Below are positions 25,882 through 34,094 of a stretch of 44,073 nucleotides of DNA, piece after piece. The stretch is taken from assembly GCA_025352265.1 (NCBI GenBank), contig JANXTS010000049.1:1-44073 (forward strand), read 5' to 3'. The first letter of the stretch is position 1; the number at the start of each line of letters is the position of its first letter. The DNA is from Variovorax sp. (lineage in GTDB: Bacteria > Pseudomonadota > Gammaproteobacteria > Burkholderiales > Burkholderiaceae_C). Position numbers and translations under genes: made by a program. The notes below the pieces were generated by a model, which did no database searches, was not told the DNA's origin, and worked only from the letters and a program-made list of their open reading frames with translations.

Positions 25882-26993
25882 CGGGCTTCCTCTTCTTTCA
25901 ATACGCTGGTCACCGAGTCGGCGGCAGCGGCGCGCATCTTGCGAACCAGTGACAGTTCGGACTGGAAGTCCACGTAGTGCGGCAGCTTCAGGTGCTGCAC
26001 GAAGCCCGAGGCTTCCAGGCTGTCGCTGTGCGACAGCACGAACTCCTGCATCTGGGCCGGCGACTCCACCGCTTCGCCCAGTTCCTCCGCCCGCAGCGCG
26101 CGATCGACCAGGCTCATGGCCATCGCCTTGCGTTCGCTGTGACCGAAAGCCAGGCCATAGCCGCGCGTGAACTGGGGCGGTTGGCTCGTGCTGCCGGCGA
26201 ACTGGTTGACCATCTCGCATTCCGTGATCTCAAGATCGCCGATGGAGATCGCGAAGCCAAGTTCCTCCGGCTCGACTTCGAGTGCAATGCCACCGAAACG
26301 GATCTCACCGACGAAGGGGTGGCTGTGCGAATAACCGCGCTGGGTGGAATAGGCCATTGCAAGCAGGAATCCTTCGTCGCCGCGCGCCAGATTTTGCAGA
26401 CGGCTGGCGCGATCGGCGGGGAACCGCAGGGGCTCGCGCGTGATGTCGAAAGGCGCTGGATCGCCCGGTGGCATCGACCGGGTTTCTATGAGGCCTTCGT
26501 GTTGCAGCAGGTCAACGACGCGCGGCGTCGAAGCAGGCGCTTCGACGCCGCTTTTTTGAACTTCGATGCGCACGGATTCGTGTCCCTGTGCAAGCAGCGA
26601 AAAGTCTAGCAACCGCTGCGTGTAGTCGTAGGTCGGGCCAAGAACCTGGCCGCCAGGAAGATCCTTGAACGTCGCAGAGATGCGTCGGTCCAGGTCCATG
26701 CGGGCCGTGTCCAGCGGCACGCTGGTGCCAAGACGCGGCAGCGTCGCGCGATAAGCCCGCAACAGGAAAATGGCCTCGATCAGATCGCCCGAAGCCTGCT
26801 TGATGGCCAACGCGGCAAGTTCGGGGTCGTAGACCGACCCTTCGGTCATCACGCGATCGACTGCCAGCTTGAGCTGTTCGCGAATCTGCGGGACCGAAAG
26901 CTCGGGTGTAGCCGTGTCCCCGCGCCGCCGCTCGGCCAGCAGTCGGTAGCTATTGAGAATGGCTGCTTCGCCACCTTTGACCGCAACGTACAT
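25878..26993 (-). CDS. phnI: PhnI, C-P lyase core subunit
   Basis: A 371-residue protein, the usual PhnI length. PhnI, with PhnG, H and J, forms the C-P lyase core; with G, H and L it transfers a phosphonate onto ribose of ATP, replacing adenine. Family text: MYVAVKGGEAAILNSYRLLAE at the start (first 20 residues), QGHESVRIEVQKSGV-type central region and the late RGYGLAFGHSERKAMAMSLVDRAL segment. ATG 26993 follows phnH by two bases. Confidence 0.96.
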   Translation of the reverse strand: MYVAVKGGEAAILNSYRLLAERRRGDTATPELSVPQIREQLKLAVDRVMTEGSVYDPELAALAIKQASGDLIEAIFLLRAYRATLPRLGTSVPLDTARMDLDRRISATFKDLPGGQVLGPTYDYTQRLLDFSLLAQGHESVRIEVQKSGVEAPASTPRVVDLLQHEGLIETRSMPPGDPAPFDITREPLRFPADRASRLQNLARGDEGFLLAMAYSTQRGYSHSHPFVGEIRFGGIALEVEPEELGFAISIGDLEITECEMVNQFAGSTSQPPQFTRGYGLAFGHSERKAMAMSLVDRALRAEELGEAVESPAQMQEFVLSHSDSLEASGFVQHLKLPHYVDFQSELSLVRKMRAAAADSVTSVLKEEEAR

Positions 26994-26995
26994 GT

Positions 26996-27634
26996 TCAGG
27001 CCTCCAATGCGATACGGGTGGAGCGCGGCAGGCCGACGATCTGGCGCGGCGTTGCAAGGAACAGGTCAACGCCGCGCGGAAAAGCGGCGTGGTTGAGGGC
27101 GCGCTGGGCCAGCAGGGCCGCAGCAGTCGATGGCGCCAGCCCTTGGACTGTCAGGCTCACCTGATCGCGGATGCCCGGACCCTGCAGGCGCCAACTTGCC
27201 GCACCCGGCTCGACCGTATGAGCGGCAATGGCGGAAACCTCCAGCACGCAGGTTGTCGACTGATCAGGGTAGGCCTCGCTGCCTTGTGCGAAGGAGGCGA
27301 GCGGCGGCGCTTCATCGCCGGCCGCGACCCAGGCGAACTGCGCCTCCGCCGGTTCGTCCACCAGCATGCAACCGCAATGAAAACGCAGCCACGCCGCGGC
27401 ATCGCTGTCAGCGAGCGACGGTGACAACCAGAGCCTGCAGTCCGGATCGAGCAGCGCCAGCAACAACGCCGCAGCGGCCGCATGCCCTTGCGTCGGCACC
27501 TCTGCATCGTGTGCGAGGTCGACGGGACGCCCGGGGTGCGAGAGCGCGTGCAAGGCAGCGCGAAAGACCGCCTGACTGCCAAACGAGAGATCCGAAAAAC
27601 CGGCGCCGACGGCTTTGAGATCGACTGAGTTCAT
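26996..27634 (-). CDS. phnH: PhnH, C-P lyase core subunit
   Basis: A 212-residue protein matching PhnH in length and in text: FRAALHALSHPGRPVDL near residue 25, LLALLDPDCRLWLS, the FHCGCMLV segment, GPGIRDQVSLTVQGL and, at the end, FPRGVDLFLATP. PhnH is PLP-transferase-like in fold but has no known cofactor; it dimerises and sits on the periphery of the core complex. ATG 27634 overlaps the phnG stop by four bases. Confidence 0.95.
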   Translation of the reverse strand: MNSVDLKAVGAGFSDLSFGSQAVFRAALHALSHPGRPVDLAHDAEVPTQGHAAAAALLLALLDPDCRLWLSPSLADSDAAAWLRFHCGCMLVDEPAEAQFAWVAAGDEAPPLASFAQGSEAYPDQSTTCVLEVSAIAAHTVEPGAASWRLQGPGIRDQVSLTVQGLAPSTAAALLAQRALNHAAFPRGVDLFLATPRQIVGLPRSTRIALEA

Positions 27635-28146
27635 GCGCCGTCCTCCTCGTCTTCGCTGGTGGTTCCGCTTTGACGCGCCACCGTGAAGAACTCGACCTTG
27701 CTGCTTTGTGCGCGGGCGTAACGCGTCGCCCGCTCGCGAAGCAGGTGCGCTCGCACGGGCGCCAGCAGGATGGCATCGAGCGAGCCCTGTTGTGTCGGGT
27801 CCTGCAACAGCGCATCGGCCACCGCGGCCAATTGCGCGTGGCGGTGCGAACGACCGAGCACATACGCAACCCCAACCGCTGCCTCGTCGTGCCGCTGCTC
27901 CGACAGCCGCAGTGCGCAGCGTGTCACCGTGACCTCGCCCAGATTGAAGCGCTCTCCGGTCCCGCCCGCCCTGCCTTGGACCATCATCAGTCCGGTCTCC
28001 GGCGGACGAAGCCAGCGCGGCACGCCCTGCGCGTACTGTCCGAGCGCCGGCTCCAGCAGCGTCATCGGCGCACGCGCGAGCAACGCCATCCACTGCGCCC
28101 GGTCGCCGGGCTCGGTAGCTGGATGACTGTCAAAAGCATGAAACAT
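27631..28146 (-). CDS. phnG: PhnG, C-P lyase core subunit
   Basis: A 171-residue protein, first gene of the C-P lyase operon. Family text: RAQWMALLARAPMTLLEPAL, PPETGLMMVQGRAGGTGERFNLGEVTVTRCALRL (centre GERFNLGEVTVTRC) and LGRSHRHAQLAAVADALL. ATG 28146 (MFHAFDSHPA) is preferred to the longer open frame, whose extra 14 residues would run across the PhnF operator. PhnG is needed with PhnH, I and L to make the ribose-phosphonate intermediate. Confidence 0.94.
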   Translation of the reverse strand: MFHAFDSHPATEPGDRAQWMALLARAPMTLLEPALGQYAQGVPRWLRPPETGLMMVQGRAGGTGERFNLGEVTVTRCALRLSEQRHDEAAVGVAYVLGRSHRHAQLAAVADALLQDPTQQGSLDAILLAPVRAHLLRERATRYARAQSSKVEFFTVARQSGTTSEDEEDGA

Positions 28147-28167
28147 GAGGGTGCTACTCTTTGAAAG

Positions 28168-28179
28168 TTGTATAGACAA
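28168..28179. promoter_or_regulatory. PhnF-type operator in the phnG-phnF divergent gap
   Basis: TTGTATAGACAA contains GTATAGAC, an exact fit to the HutC-subfamily GntR core GTMTAKAC, and closely resembles the TGGTATAGACCA sites known for mycobacterial PhnF. The outer arms AAGTTG (28165-28170) and CAACTT (28186-28191) form a further inverted repeat. It lies between the phnG ATG (28146, minus) and phnF ATG (28224, plus), able to control both. Confidence 0.7.
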
Positions 28180-28223
28180 ATCGATCAACTTCCGCGAGCT
28201 TAGAGCCCGGGCATGTACCTTTC

Positions 28224-28991
28224 ATGACAGCCACCTCCGCACTCACATCCCTCTCCTCCACGACCCTCCCCACGCCCGCGGCGCGCGACAGCTTCTGGAC
28301 TCGCATCGCGACAGAGTTGGCCGAAGCGATCGCTAGTGGCGTCTATCCACCCGGACAACGCTTGCCGTCGGAACACGCTCTGGCCGAGCAGTTCGGCGTC
28401 AATCGCCACACGATCCGCCGGTCGCTTGCGAGCTTGAGCAGTCAAGGGTTGCTGCGGGCCGCGCAAGGCAGCGGCACCTATGTCGAAGAGTTCGCGGTTG
28501 ACCTCGTGCTGGCCAAGCGCACGCGGCATCAGCAGAACATGGTGCACGCGGGGTTGCGCGGTGCACTGCGCGTACTCGACGCGAAGAACGTGCGCGCGAC
28601 CGCTGCGCAAGCGCGTGCGTTGCGCGTGCCCGCCCGAAGCGCGTTGCTGTGTCTGCGCGTGCTCGGCGAGGCCGAGGGTCAGCCGCTGAACTACAGCGAG
28701 CGCTGCTTTCCGCTGCCCCGTTTCACCGGCCTGGAAGCGGTGGTGCGCGAAACGGGGTCGATTACCGCCGGCTTCGCAGCGCATCAGGTCAAGGACTACA
28801 CCCGGCTTGAAAGCCGCATCACCGCGCAGATGCCCGATGCCATCGTGGCAGCGCACTTGAGACAACCCGTAAGTCGGCCGGTGCTGCTGGTCGAGAGCGT
28901 GAACGTCGACCCGTTAAGCGTGCCGATTGAATATGCCTTGGCCTGGTTTGCCGGCGATCGCGTCACGCTTACCGTGGCACACGATGAGTAA
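28224..28991 (+). CDS. phnF: PhnF, GntR/HutC-type repressor of the phn genes
   Basis: A 255-residue regulator. The N-terminal winged helix (about 25-95) reads SFWTRIATELAEAIASGVYPPG, RLPSEHALAEQFGVNRHTIRR and GLLRAAQGSGTYV, the GntR signature; the C-terminal UTRA effector domain (about 105-250) includes LRVLGEAEGQPLNYSERCFP. HutC-type regulators bind a small ligand in the UTRA domain, here presumably a phosphonate or pathway intermediate. It is divergent from phnG and reads into the DUF1045 and phnN genes. A CTGTCAT heptamer, a Pho half-site, overlaps its start codon on the minus strand, but the second half is poor. Confidence 0.95.
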   Translation: MTATSALTSLSSTTLPTPAARDSFWTRIATELAEAIASGVYPPGQRLPSEHALAEQFGVNRHTIRRSLASLSSQGLLRAAQGSGTYVEEFAVDLVLAKRTRHQQNMVHAGLRGALRVLDAKNVRATAAQARALRVPARSALLCLRVLGEAEGQPLNYSERCFPLPRFTGLEAVVRETGSITAGFAAHQVKDYTRLESRITAQMPDAIVAAHLRQPVSRPVLLVESVNVDPLSVPIEYALAWFAGDRVTLTVAHDE

Positions 28992-29703
28992 TCCCGCGCC
29001 ACGCGCACCCGCGCATCGCTACGCCGCTTACTTTGCGCCGGCCGAGGGCACCGCTTGGTGGGAAGTCGGCAGTCGATGGATCGGACGCTGCGCTGCACAG
29101 CAGCACGACCTGCCGCAGCCGATCGTGCCGGGCGTCAGCAGCCTGGTGCAACAGAGGCTGACCCAAGCGCCGCGTCGTTACGGATGGCACGCAACGCTCA
29201 GGGCGCCCTTCGCGCTGGCGCCGGGCGTGGAATTCGAGGTGCTTCGCGAGCGCCTGCATGCGCTGTGCGGCCGGTTCGAGGCCTTCACATTGCCGCCGCT
29301 GAAGGTGCAACAGCTCGACGATTTCCTGGCCTTGGTGCCTGAAGGCGACACCTACGAGATCGACGCGGTCGCGGCAGCATGCGTGACGGAGCTTCATGCG
29401 TTGGCCGCGCCGCTGGGGCCTGTCGAGCTACAGCGCCGGCGGGCAACATCTTTAAAGCCGCGCGAAGACCAGTTGCTGCTGCGTTGGGGCTATCCCTTCG
29501 TGCTGGACGCTTTTCGTTTTCACATGTCGCTCACGGGCACCTTGCGCGGCGTGCCGACGACGGCGGTCGAAGCAATGAAAGGCGCTGCGGTCCAGCACTT
29601 CGGCGCATTGCCTGCCTGTCGTTTCGACTCTGTCGCGCTCTTCGCCGAACCACATCCGGGAGCAGACTTCGTTCTCGTAGAACACGTGAGGCTGAGCCGA
29701 TGA
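28984..29703 (+). CDS. DUF1045 phosphonate-associated 2H phosphoesterase
   Basis: A 239-residue protein of the DUF1045 family, found chiefly in C-P lyase operons. The two H-x-T/S-L motifs of the 2H phosphoesterase fold are visible: HATL at 69-72 and HMSL at 180-183. 2H enzymes open cyclic phosphates or cleave phosphodiesters. No phnP gene (the ribose 1,2-cyclic phosphate hydrolase of E. coli) is seen in the locus, so this protein may do that step; this is an inference. ATG 28984 overlaps the phnF stop by eight bases, and its own stop overlaps the phnN ATG, so the three genes are translationally coupled. Confidence 0.88.
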   Translation: MSNPAPRAPAHRYAAYFAPAEGTAWWEVGSRWIGRCAAQQHDLPQPIVPGVSSLVQQRLTQAPRRYGWHATLRAPFALAPGVEFEVLRERLHALCGRFEAFTLPPLKVQQLDDFLALVPEGDTYEIDAVAAACVTELHALAAPLGPVELQRRRATSLKPREDQLLLRWGYPFVLDAFRFHMSLTGTLRGVPTTAVEAMKGAAVQHFGALPACRFDSVALFAEPHPGADFVLVEHVRLSR

Positions 29704-30242
29704 AAGGGCAGTTGATTTATGTCATGGGCCCTTCCGGCGCCGGCAAGGACACCCTTCTCGCGTGGCTCAGAAACCATCTTCCGGTGCAGTCGTCTGTTCA
29801 TTGGGCGCGCCGCACGATCACCCGTCCGGTGCAACCGGGCGATGAGCAGCACCACAGCGTGGATGCACCTACCTTTCAAAGGCTGTGCGACACGCAGGCT
29901 TTTGCCCTCGAGTGGCAGGCGAACGGATTGCACTATGGCGTTCAGCACAGTGAGCTGGCGCCGCTCGATGCGGGCCGTCGGGTGATCGTCAACGGGTCGC
30001 GCGCTTACTTGACTCAAGCGTTGGAAAAATTTCCGGACCTCAAGATCATTCATGTGACCACCAGCATTGAGACGTTGCGGGCGCGTCTTCTCGCGCGTGG
30101 GCGGGAAGCACCGGAAGCCGTCGAGGCGCGCATACATCGCGCATTTGCGTTTCAGGTGCCTGACCGTGCGATCGAGGTCTACAACGACGGCTCACTCGAA
30201 GACGCGGGTGTGCAGTTCTTGAAAGCTTTCGAACAAGACTGA
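29700..30242 (+). CDS. phnN: PhnN, ribose 1,5-bisphosphate phosphokinase
   Basis: A 180-residue guanylate-kinase-like enzyme with Walker A GPSGAGKD (10-17). It phosphorylates ribose 1,5-bisphosphate to PRPP, the last step returning ribose from C-P lyase to central metabolism. Conserved text: WARRTITRPVQPGDEQH, FALEWQANGLHYGV and RRVIVNGSRAYL. Its ATG overlaps the preceding stop by four bases. The gene ends in front of an imperfect hairpin and a convergent binding-protein gene. Confidence 0.94.
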   Translation: MKGQLIYVMGPSGAGKDTLLAWLRNHLPVQSSVHWARRTITRPVQPGDEQHHSVDAPTFQRLCDTQAFALEWQANGLHYGVQHSELAPLDAGRRVIVNGSRAYLTQALEKFPDLKIIHVTTSIETLRARLLARGREAPEAVEARIHRAFAFQVPDRAIEVYNDGSLEDAGVQFLKAFEQD

Positions 30243-30248
30243 CCGTGC

Positions 30249-30284
30249 AACATGCCCGACCGCATCTGCGAAGCGGTGCATGTT
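30249..30284. terminator. Hairpin between convergent phnN and binding-protein genes
   Basis: Outer arms AACATGC (30249-30255) and GCATGTT (30278-30284) enclose inner arms ACCGC (30259-30263) and GCGGT (30273-30277). The stem has a three-base bulge on one side. Position between two convergent stops suggests a bidirectional terminator, although no T-run follows. Confidence 0.5.
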
Positions 30285-30309
30285 CCAAGTCCTAGCGGCC
30301 CATCGCGCC

Positions 30310-31461
30310 TTAACCGACCAGGCTGCCGTTGCTGTTGAGCAGGGTTTGGCTCACGTAGTTGCTGGCCCGTTTATCGGCGGCGAAATCGAAGCGCCAGCCA
30401 TCGAGGTTGGTCGCAACGCGCCGCTTGAACTCCGACAGAACGCGGGCGCGTCCCGGACTCGGCCCGGCGGAAGCAATGACGGAAGCGGCATAGCGGCCGC
30501 CGAGGTAGCCTGCGAGGCTGGTGGGCGAAGGGTCTTCGTCGAAATAGCGCTGCAGGGCGCTCTTATAGGCCCGCACCACCGCCACCTTGCCATTGATAGG
30601 GTCCGGCACGACGCGCGTGAAAACGATCGGCACGCCCTTGCCCGGGTTGAGTTGCAAGAAGGTGTTGGCGTCGACGTCGGACAAGCAGACCACATAGCGC
30701 TGCATTCCCCTCTTGCTGAGCCCGCGCGTGAACAAGGACAGCTCGATCGCGCTGCCCATGAAAAGCAGAAAGTACGGCACTTGCGCATCCAGGCGGCTGC
30801 CGAAGGATTCGAGATCTCGGTCCGGCGTTGCTGTGAGCACCCTTGCCTTGATGTTCAACCGGTCGAGGATCTGAGTCGTACCCGGCTGCAATGCAGCCTC
30901 GTGCACGGCGTTCGGATACACGATGCCCAGCGCAGACACGCCCACAGTGGCGAAGCCCTTGAGCACGTACCGGATCTGGTCCTCTCTCGAAGCGAACAGA
31001 GCGAAAAGGTTGGTCTGGTCGTCGAAGCGCGAGTCGGCAAGCCAAGGCGCGACATGGGCAATGGCAAGTCCGCTTTTTTCCGACTGCTGCAGGCTTGCGA
31101 GTGCGAGGCCTTCGCCCACCGTTCCGATGAGCGCAACCTGGCTGCTGTCATCCCTGACCTTCTCGATGGCCTCTTGCAATGCCGCCCTCGATCCGTCGAT
31201 CTCCAGGGATTTGAGCTCCAAGCGCGATCCCGCCTTGGCATTCCATTCAGCGAACGCCAGCCGGAAGCCGGTGGCGTAGTCGCGCGACAACGCTTGTTGA
31301 GCCGGGGACATGTCCATGAGTTGCGTCATCTGAACCGCAGGTCCATCCGGCTGTCTGGCGAGCGCGACAAGTGCGGTGGCGCGTGTTGAAAATATGGTCA
31401 GCGCTGCGGCACCGGCGGTGCCACCGAGCAGGCGGCGGCGAAAGGTGGATGGCAAGGTCAT
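30310..31461 (-). CDS. Orphan periplasmic binding protein, branched-chain amino acid (LivK) type
   Basis: A 383-residue type I periplasmic binding protein (receptor family ligand-binding domain). The N-terminus FRRRLLGGTAGAAALTIFSTRATA resembles a Tat or Sec signal with RRR. Body text fits the fold: QQALSRDYATGFRLAFAEWNAK, VALIGTVGEGLALASLQQ and the repeated lobe VSALGIVYPNAVHEAAL. It stands alone, with no permease or ATPase next to it; the livHMGF operon at 3354 lacks a binding protein, but a link over 24 kb is speculation. Some family members act as sensors rather than transport receptors. The ATG 31461 is the only start giving the signal sequence. Confidence 0.8.
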   Translation of the reverse strand: MTLPSTFRRRLLGGTAGAAALTIFSTRATALVALARQPDGPAVQMTQLMDMSPAQQALSRDYATGFRLAFAEWNAKAGSRLELKSLEIDGSRAALQEAIEKVRDDSSQVALIGTVGEGLALASLQQSEKSGLAIAHVAPWLADSRFDDQTNLFALFASREDQIRYVLKGFATVGVSALGIVYPNAVHEAALQPGTTQILDRLNIKARVLTATPDRDLESFGSRLDAQVPYFLLFMGSAIELSLFTRGLSKRGMQRYVVCLSDVDANTFLQLNPGKGVPIVFTRVVPDPINGKVAVVRAYKSALQRYFDEDPSPTSLAGYLGGRYAASVIASAGPSPGRARVLSEFKRRVATNLDGWRFDFAADKRASNYVSQTLLNSNGSLVG

Positions 31462-31716
31462 GGATGCATGCTAGATACCATTTGTGACATCTGGTCTGGC
31501 TCCCCGTACAGGCGCGTGGAATTCGCGGTGTGGGCGGTGCGCAGCGGCTTTTCCTTGGCTACCGGTGTCGTCTCGGCCAGCGCTGTTCCAACTTCAAGGC
31601 AAGTTGCGCCTGGAAACAAAAACCACGACCCGAATTCCTGCCTTCGCCATATAACCAGGAGCTTGGCGACTGGCGTAATTTCAGGTGCTGGCTGCTTGTC
31701 TTGACCGGAGCATTGA

Positions 31717-31938
31717 ATGACCAAAGAGAACGCACGCTTGAGCCATCTGCTCGAGAAAATGGCCGCCAGATATGGAGATCAAGACGCAGAGGTGCGCCAG
31801 CTGCGTGAGGCGGCCCAAAGTGTCGCTCTGGCCGATACTCACATGCAAGCGCCCCTCAGATATGTCGATGCACCGCTGTTCGCCGACCGTGCTGCACGGC
31901 TCGCTAAATTCAAGCCGGCTGCGGAGCAATGGGGATAG
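31717..31938 (+). CDS. Small hypothetical protein, 73 residues
   Basis: The ATG 31717 is preceded by GGAG at a usable distance. The product, starting MTKENARLSHLLEKMAARYG, is charged and predicted mostly helical, without cysteine, signal or membrane span. I do not recognise a family. The region 31462-31716 upstream holds no convincing gene and is richer in A+T than its neighbours; the 167 bases after the stop, up to 32105, also show nothing. Confidence 0.5.
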   Translation: MTKENARLSHLLEKMAARYGDQDAEVRQLREAAQSVALADTHMQAPLRYVDAPLFADRAARLAKFKPAAEQWG

Positions 31939-32105
31939 CAACAGCCGCAAACATCGGGATGTCTCAAGGTTGAGGTGCTTGCGCGTTCCCTACCAGCGCC
32001 CGCGGCTGTCGCTGAACCATGCTGCCACCAGCATCTGACGGTTGTGTGACATCGAGCGCAGGTGCATCGACGTGCAGTGATCGACATGCAGCAGCGAAAC
32101 GCCCT

Positions 32106-33125
32106 CTATCTCTGAAGGGGGATGCGCAGCGCCCTGAAGCGTTGCCTCGTCTTGTCCAATCGATCGCAGCGTGTGCCCTCGACTTGCAGAGCGCCGTCAT
32201 CGCTCAGCAGCATCGCCTGGCCCGAACCTGGCAAAACGAACAACGCCTCCGCGTTGAACTGCGCCGGCAACACCACCGGCGCGAGAGTGGCACGATGCGT
32301 CGGCACTCCATCCCACGCATACAGCGCGAAGCTGCCGACATCGCCGGTCGGTCCGGCAACGACCCAGTAGCCGGAGCCGATGCGTTCCATGCTGCGAATA
32401 CCTCGGCCTCCGAGGTCAAGCAAAAAAGGCGAGCCGAAGACTGGTCTTGCGCCATTGTCGGCTGTCAACGCAGCAGGGTTGGTAATAGGGACTATCAGCG
32501 CCTTGCCGTCTTTCAGCGGATTGCGAAAGCCCAGGAGCAGGTGGCCGTCGACCGTATCGGCCAGCCCTTCGATGTTCAGGCCGCCGGGTTCCTCGGGTGC
32601 AATGTCGGCCGCTTTACCGAGGCCGAGTCCTTTGAGCTCGGGTGCCGACGCGAGGTCTTCGATCAAGTCGACATAGGGCTTGCCAACGGGGCGAACGGTG
32701 GGCGGTGATACGCCCATATCGACCTGCGTGGCGAACAGCCGGCGGCGCCAGGATCTGGCCTTGCCTGCCGAGGTCCGGCTGTGCGAGGAGATCCAGTAGA
32801 TGGTGTCGCCGATGCGGGTTGCGCCTTCGATGTCGGACGCCTTGTCTCCTGTTTCGAGGAACGCGGCCAGATCGACGGCAGGCCGCGCCGGCGCACTCTG
32901 CCCGATGCGGTAGACGTTGAGCGCATTGCTCTCGTCGTCGCCGACGATGAAGTGCTGCGAGTCGAGCGCCACTGCTGCAGAGGCTTCGCACATACCGTCG
33001 TAGCGCTCCATGGCGGCGGACGGATTCGATGCGCTTGCCTGCGCCAGGGCGGCGGACGTGCCCAGACAGAGCGCCAGCAGCGTTGCGACGGTCGCCGCGA
33101 TTGAACGAACATTGAATCGAATCAT
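32106..33125 (-). CDS. DUF3616 exported protein
   Basis: A 339-residue protein with a Sec signal peptide (SIAATVATLLALCLGTSAALAQA). The rest matches DUF3616: YDGMCEASAAVALDSQHFIVGDDESNALNVYR-type opening, DIEGATRIGDTIYWISSHSR, NIEGLADTVDGHLLLGFRNPL and FNAEALFVLPGSGQAMLLSDDG (each quoted in part). The alternating short strands suggest a beta-propeller-like periplasmic protein. Function is unknown. The gene is divergent from the DNA-binding protein gene at 33207. Confidence 0.8.
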   Translation of the reverse strand: MIRFNVRSIAATVATLLALCLGTSAALAQASASNPSAAMERYDGMCEASAAVALDSQHFIVGDDESNALNVYRIGQSAPARPAVDLAAFLETGDKASDIEGATRIGDTIYWISSHSRTSAGKARSWRRRLFATQVDMGVSPPTVRPVGKPYVDLIEDLASAPELKGLGLGKAADIAPEEPGGLNIEGLADTVDGHLLLGFRNPLKDGKALIVPITNPAALTADNGARPVFGSPFLLDLGGRGIRSMERIGSGYWVVAGPTGDVGSFALYAWDGVPTHRATLAPVVLPAQFNAEALFVLPGSGQAMLLSDDGALQVEGTRCDRLDKTRQRFRALRIPLQR

Positions 33126-33170
33126 TTGAGTGAAGCTTAAGTGTCGAAGACCCGTTGAACTTAAGGCGCT

Positions 33171-33193
33171 ATGGTATAAATGATTTACACCAT
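33171..33193. promoter_or_regulatory. Near-perfect 23-base palindrome at the promoter of the DNA-binding protein gene
   Basis: ATGGTATAAAT, G, ATTTACACCAT: the arms are reverse complements except at one position (A versus G). It covers a TATAAA element (33175-33180) and ends 13 bases before the ATG 33207. A TTGAAC box lies 14 bases upstream of the TATAAA. Its symmetry is that of an operator for a dimer or tetramer, and its neighbour encodes a ribbon-helix-helix-like protein. Confidence 0.6.
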
Positions 33194-33206
33194 TTAAATA
33201 AAATCT

Positions 33207-33989
33207 ATGACAAATTCCATTGCACCCGCATCCCCATCGCCTGACGCGACCGCCAATGTTGCGGCTTCCGGCGTACGGCCAGCTGCCGCTCCGGTCAAGA
33301 CCTTGAATGCGTCGGCGACGTCCGTAGCCGCAACTTCGGTCGCTGCTTCGACTGTGACCAAGCCAGTTGCAACGCCGAAAAAGCCTGCAGCCAAACAGGC
33401 TGCGACTACGGCACCCCGCGGCAAAGCGGCGCCAACGAAGAAAGCTGTCGCGCCCGCACGCAAGGCGGCTGTGAAGTTGCCCGCCAAGCCAGTGTCAAAA
33501 CCGACACCCGCCGTGCAGGCGACCACTGTCGCAAAAAAGCGTAAGACTGTGGCAACAAAGACCATCCCGTTGCCCGCAGCGAAACCCGTCACTGCAGTCG
33601 CCAAGAAGCCGACACCAAAGAAGGCGAGTCCCCTCGTCCCGGCAAAGAAAAAGATCGAAGCCGCAACCGTGAAGCCAGTCGTCACGAAGCAAGCCGAGGT
33701 CACCCCAAAGTCATCCACGAAGTCCTCCACAAAAGAAATCAACGCGCGCAAGACATCGGAGCGCAAGGACAAACTGGTGCGCGACAGCTTCACCATGCCG
33801 CAAGACGACTACGCGTTGATCGCCATGCTCAAAGACCGCGCCGTGATGTTCAAGCGCCCGGCCAAGAAGAGTGAGCTGCTGCGTGCCGGATTGCACGCGT
33901 TGCAAGCCATGTCGGCACCTGCCTTGCGCGCCGCTCTCGATGCACTGACGCCCCTCAAGTCAGGCCGCCCCAAAAAGCAAGTCGACTGA
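33207..33989 (+). CDS. Histone H1-like Lys/Ala-rich tail fused to ribbon-helix-helix-like domain
   Basis: A 260-residue, strongly basic protein. Residues 1-180 are low complexity, built from Ala, Lys, Pro, Thr and Val with AKKP/KKPAAK-type units like bacterial H1-like proteins. The last 80 residues are different: a short strand (VRDSFTMP), a helix (DDYALIAMLKDRAVMF) and a second helix (KKSELLRAGLHALQAMS), the order of a ribbon-helix-helix DNA-binding domain, then SLKSGRPKK-like basic end (PLKSGRPKK). It likely binds DNA through both parts, perhaps as a nucleoid protein that also recognises a specific site. The palindrome at 33171 is a candidate autoregulatory target. Similar proteins are common in Burkholderiales but I know of no assigned function. 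Confidence 0.75.
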   Translation: MTNSIAPASPSPDATANVAASGVRPAAAPVKTLNASATSVAATSVAASTVTKPVATPKKPAAKQAATTAPRGKAAPTKKAVAPARKAAVKLPAKPVSKPTPAVQATTVAKKRKTVATKTIPLPAAKPVTAVAKKPTPKKASPLVPAKKKIEAATVKPVVTKQAEVTPKSSTKSSTKEINARKTSERKDKLVRDSFTMPQDDYALIAMLKDRAVMFKRPAKKSELLRAGLHALQAMSAPALRAALDALTPLKSGRPKKQVD

Positions 33990-34094
33990 CGCGTCGAGTG
34001 CGCTGCAGGATGCAGCGCGTGTCATCCGGCTGCCTTGTGATGGGCCTAACCTTGGTCACGGGATAACACCCACCGCATCAGACAAGGACCGATC

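Noticed and set aside
28213..28230. Pho box over the phnF start (CTGTCAT on the minus strand)
   Set aside because: The first heptamer is exact but the second half at the right spacing matches at only three of seven positions, so it is not called.
31458..31724. Minus- and plus-strand open frames in the gap before the 73-residue gene
   Set aside because: No ribosome binding site, no family text and competing frames on both strands; treated as intergenic.
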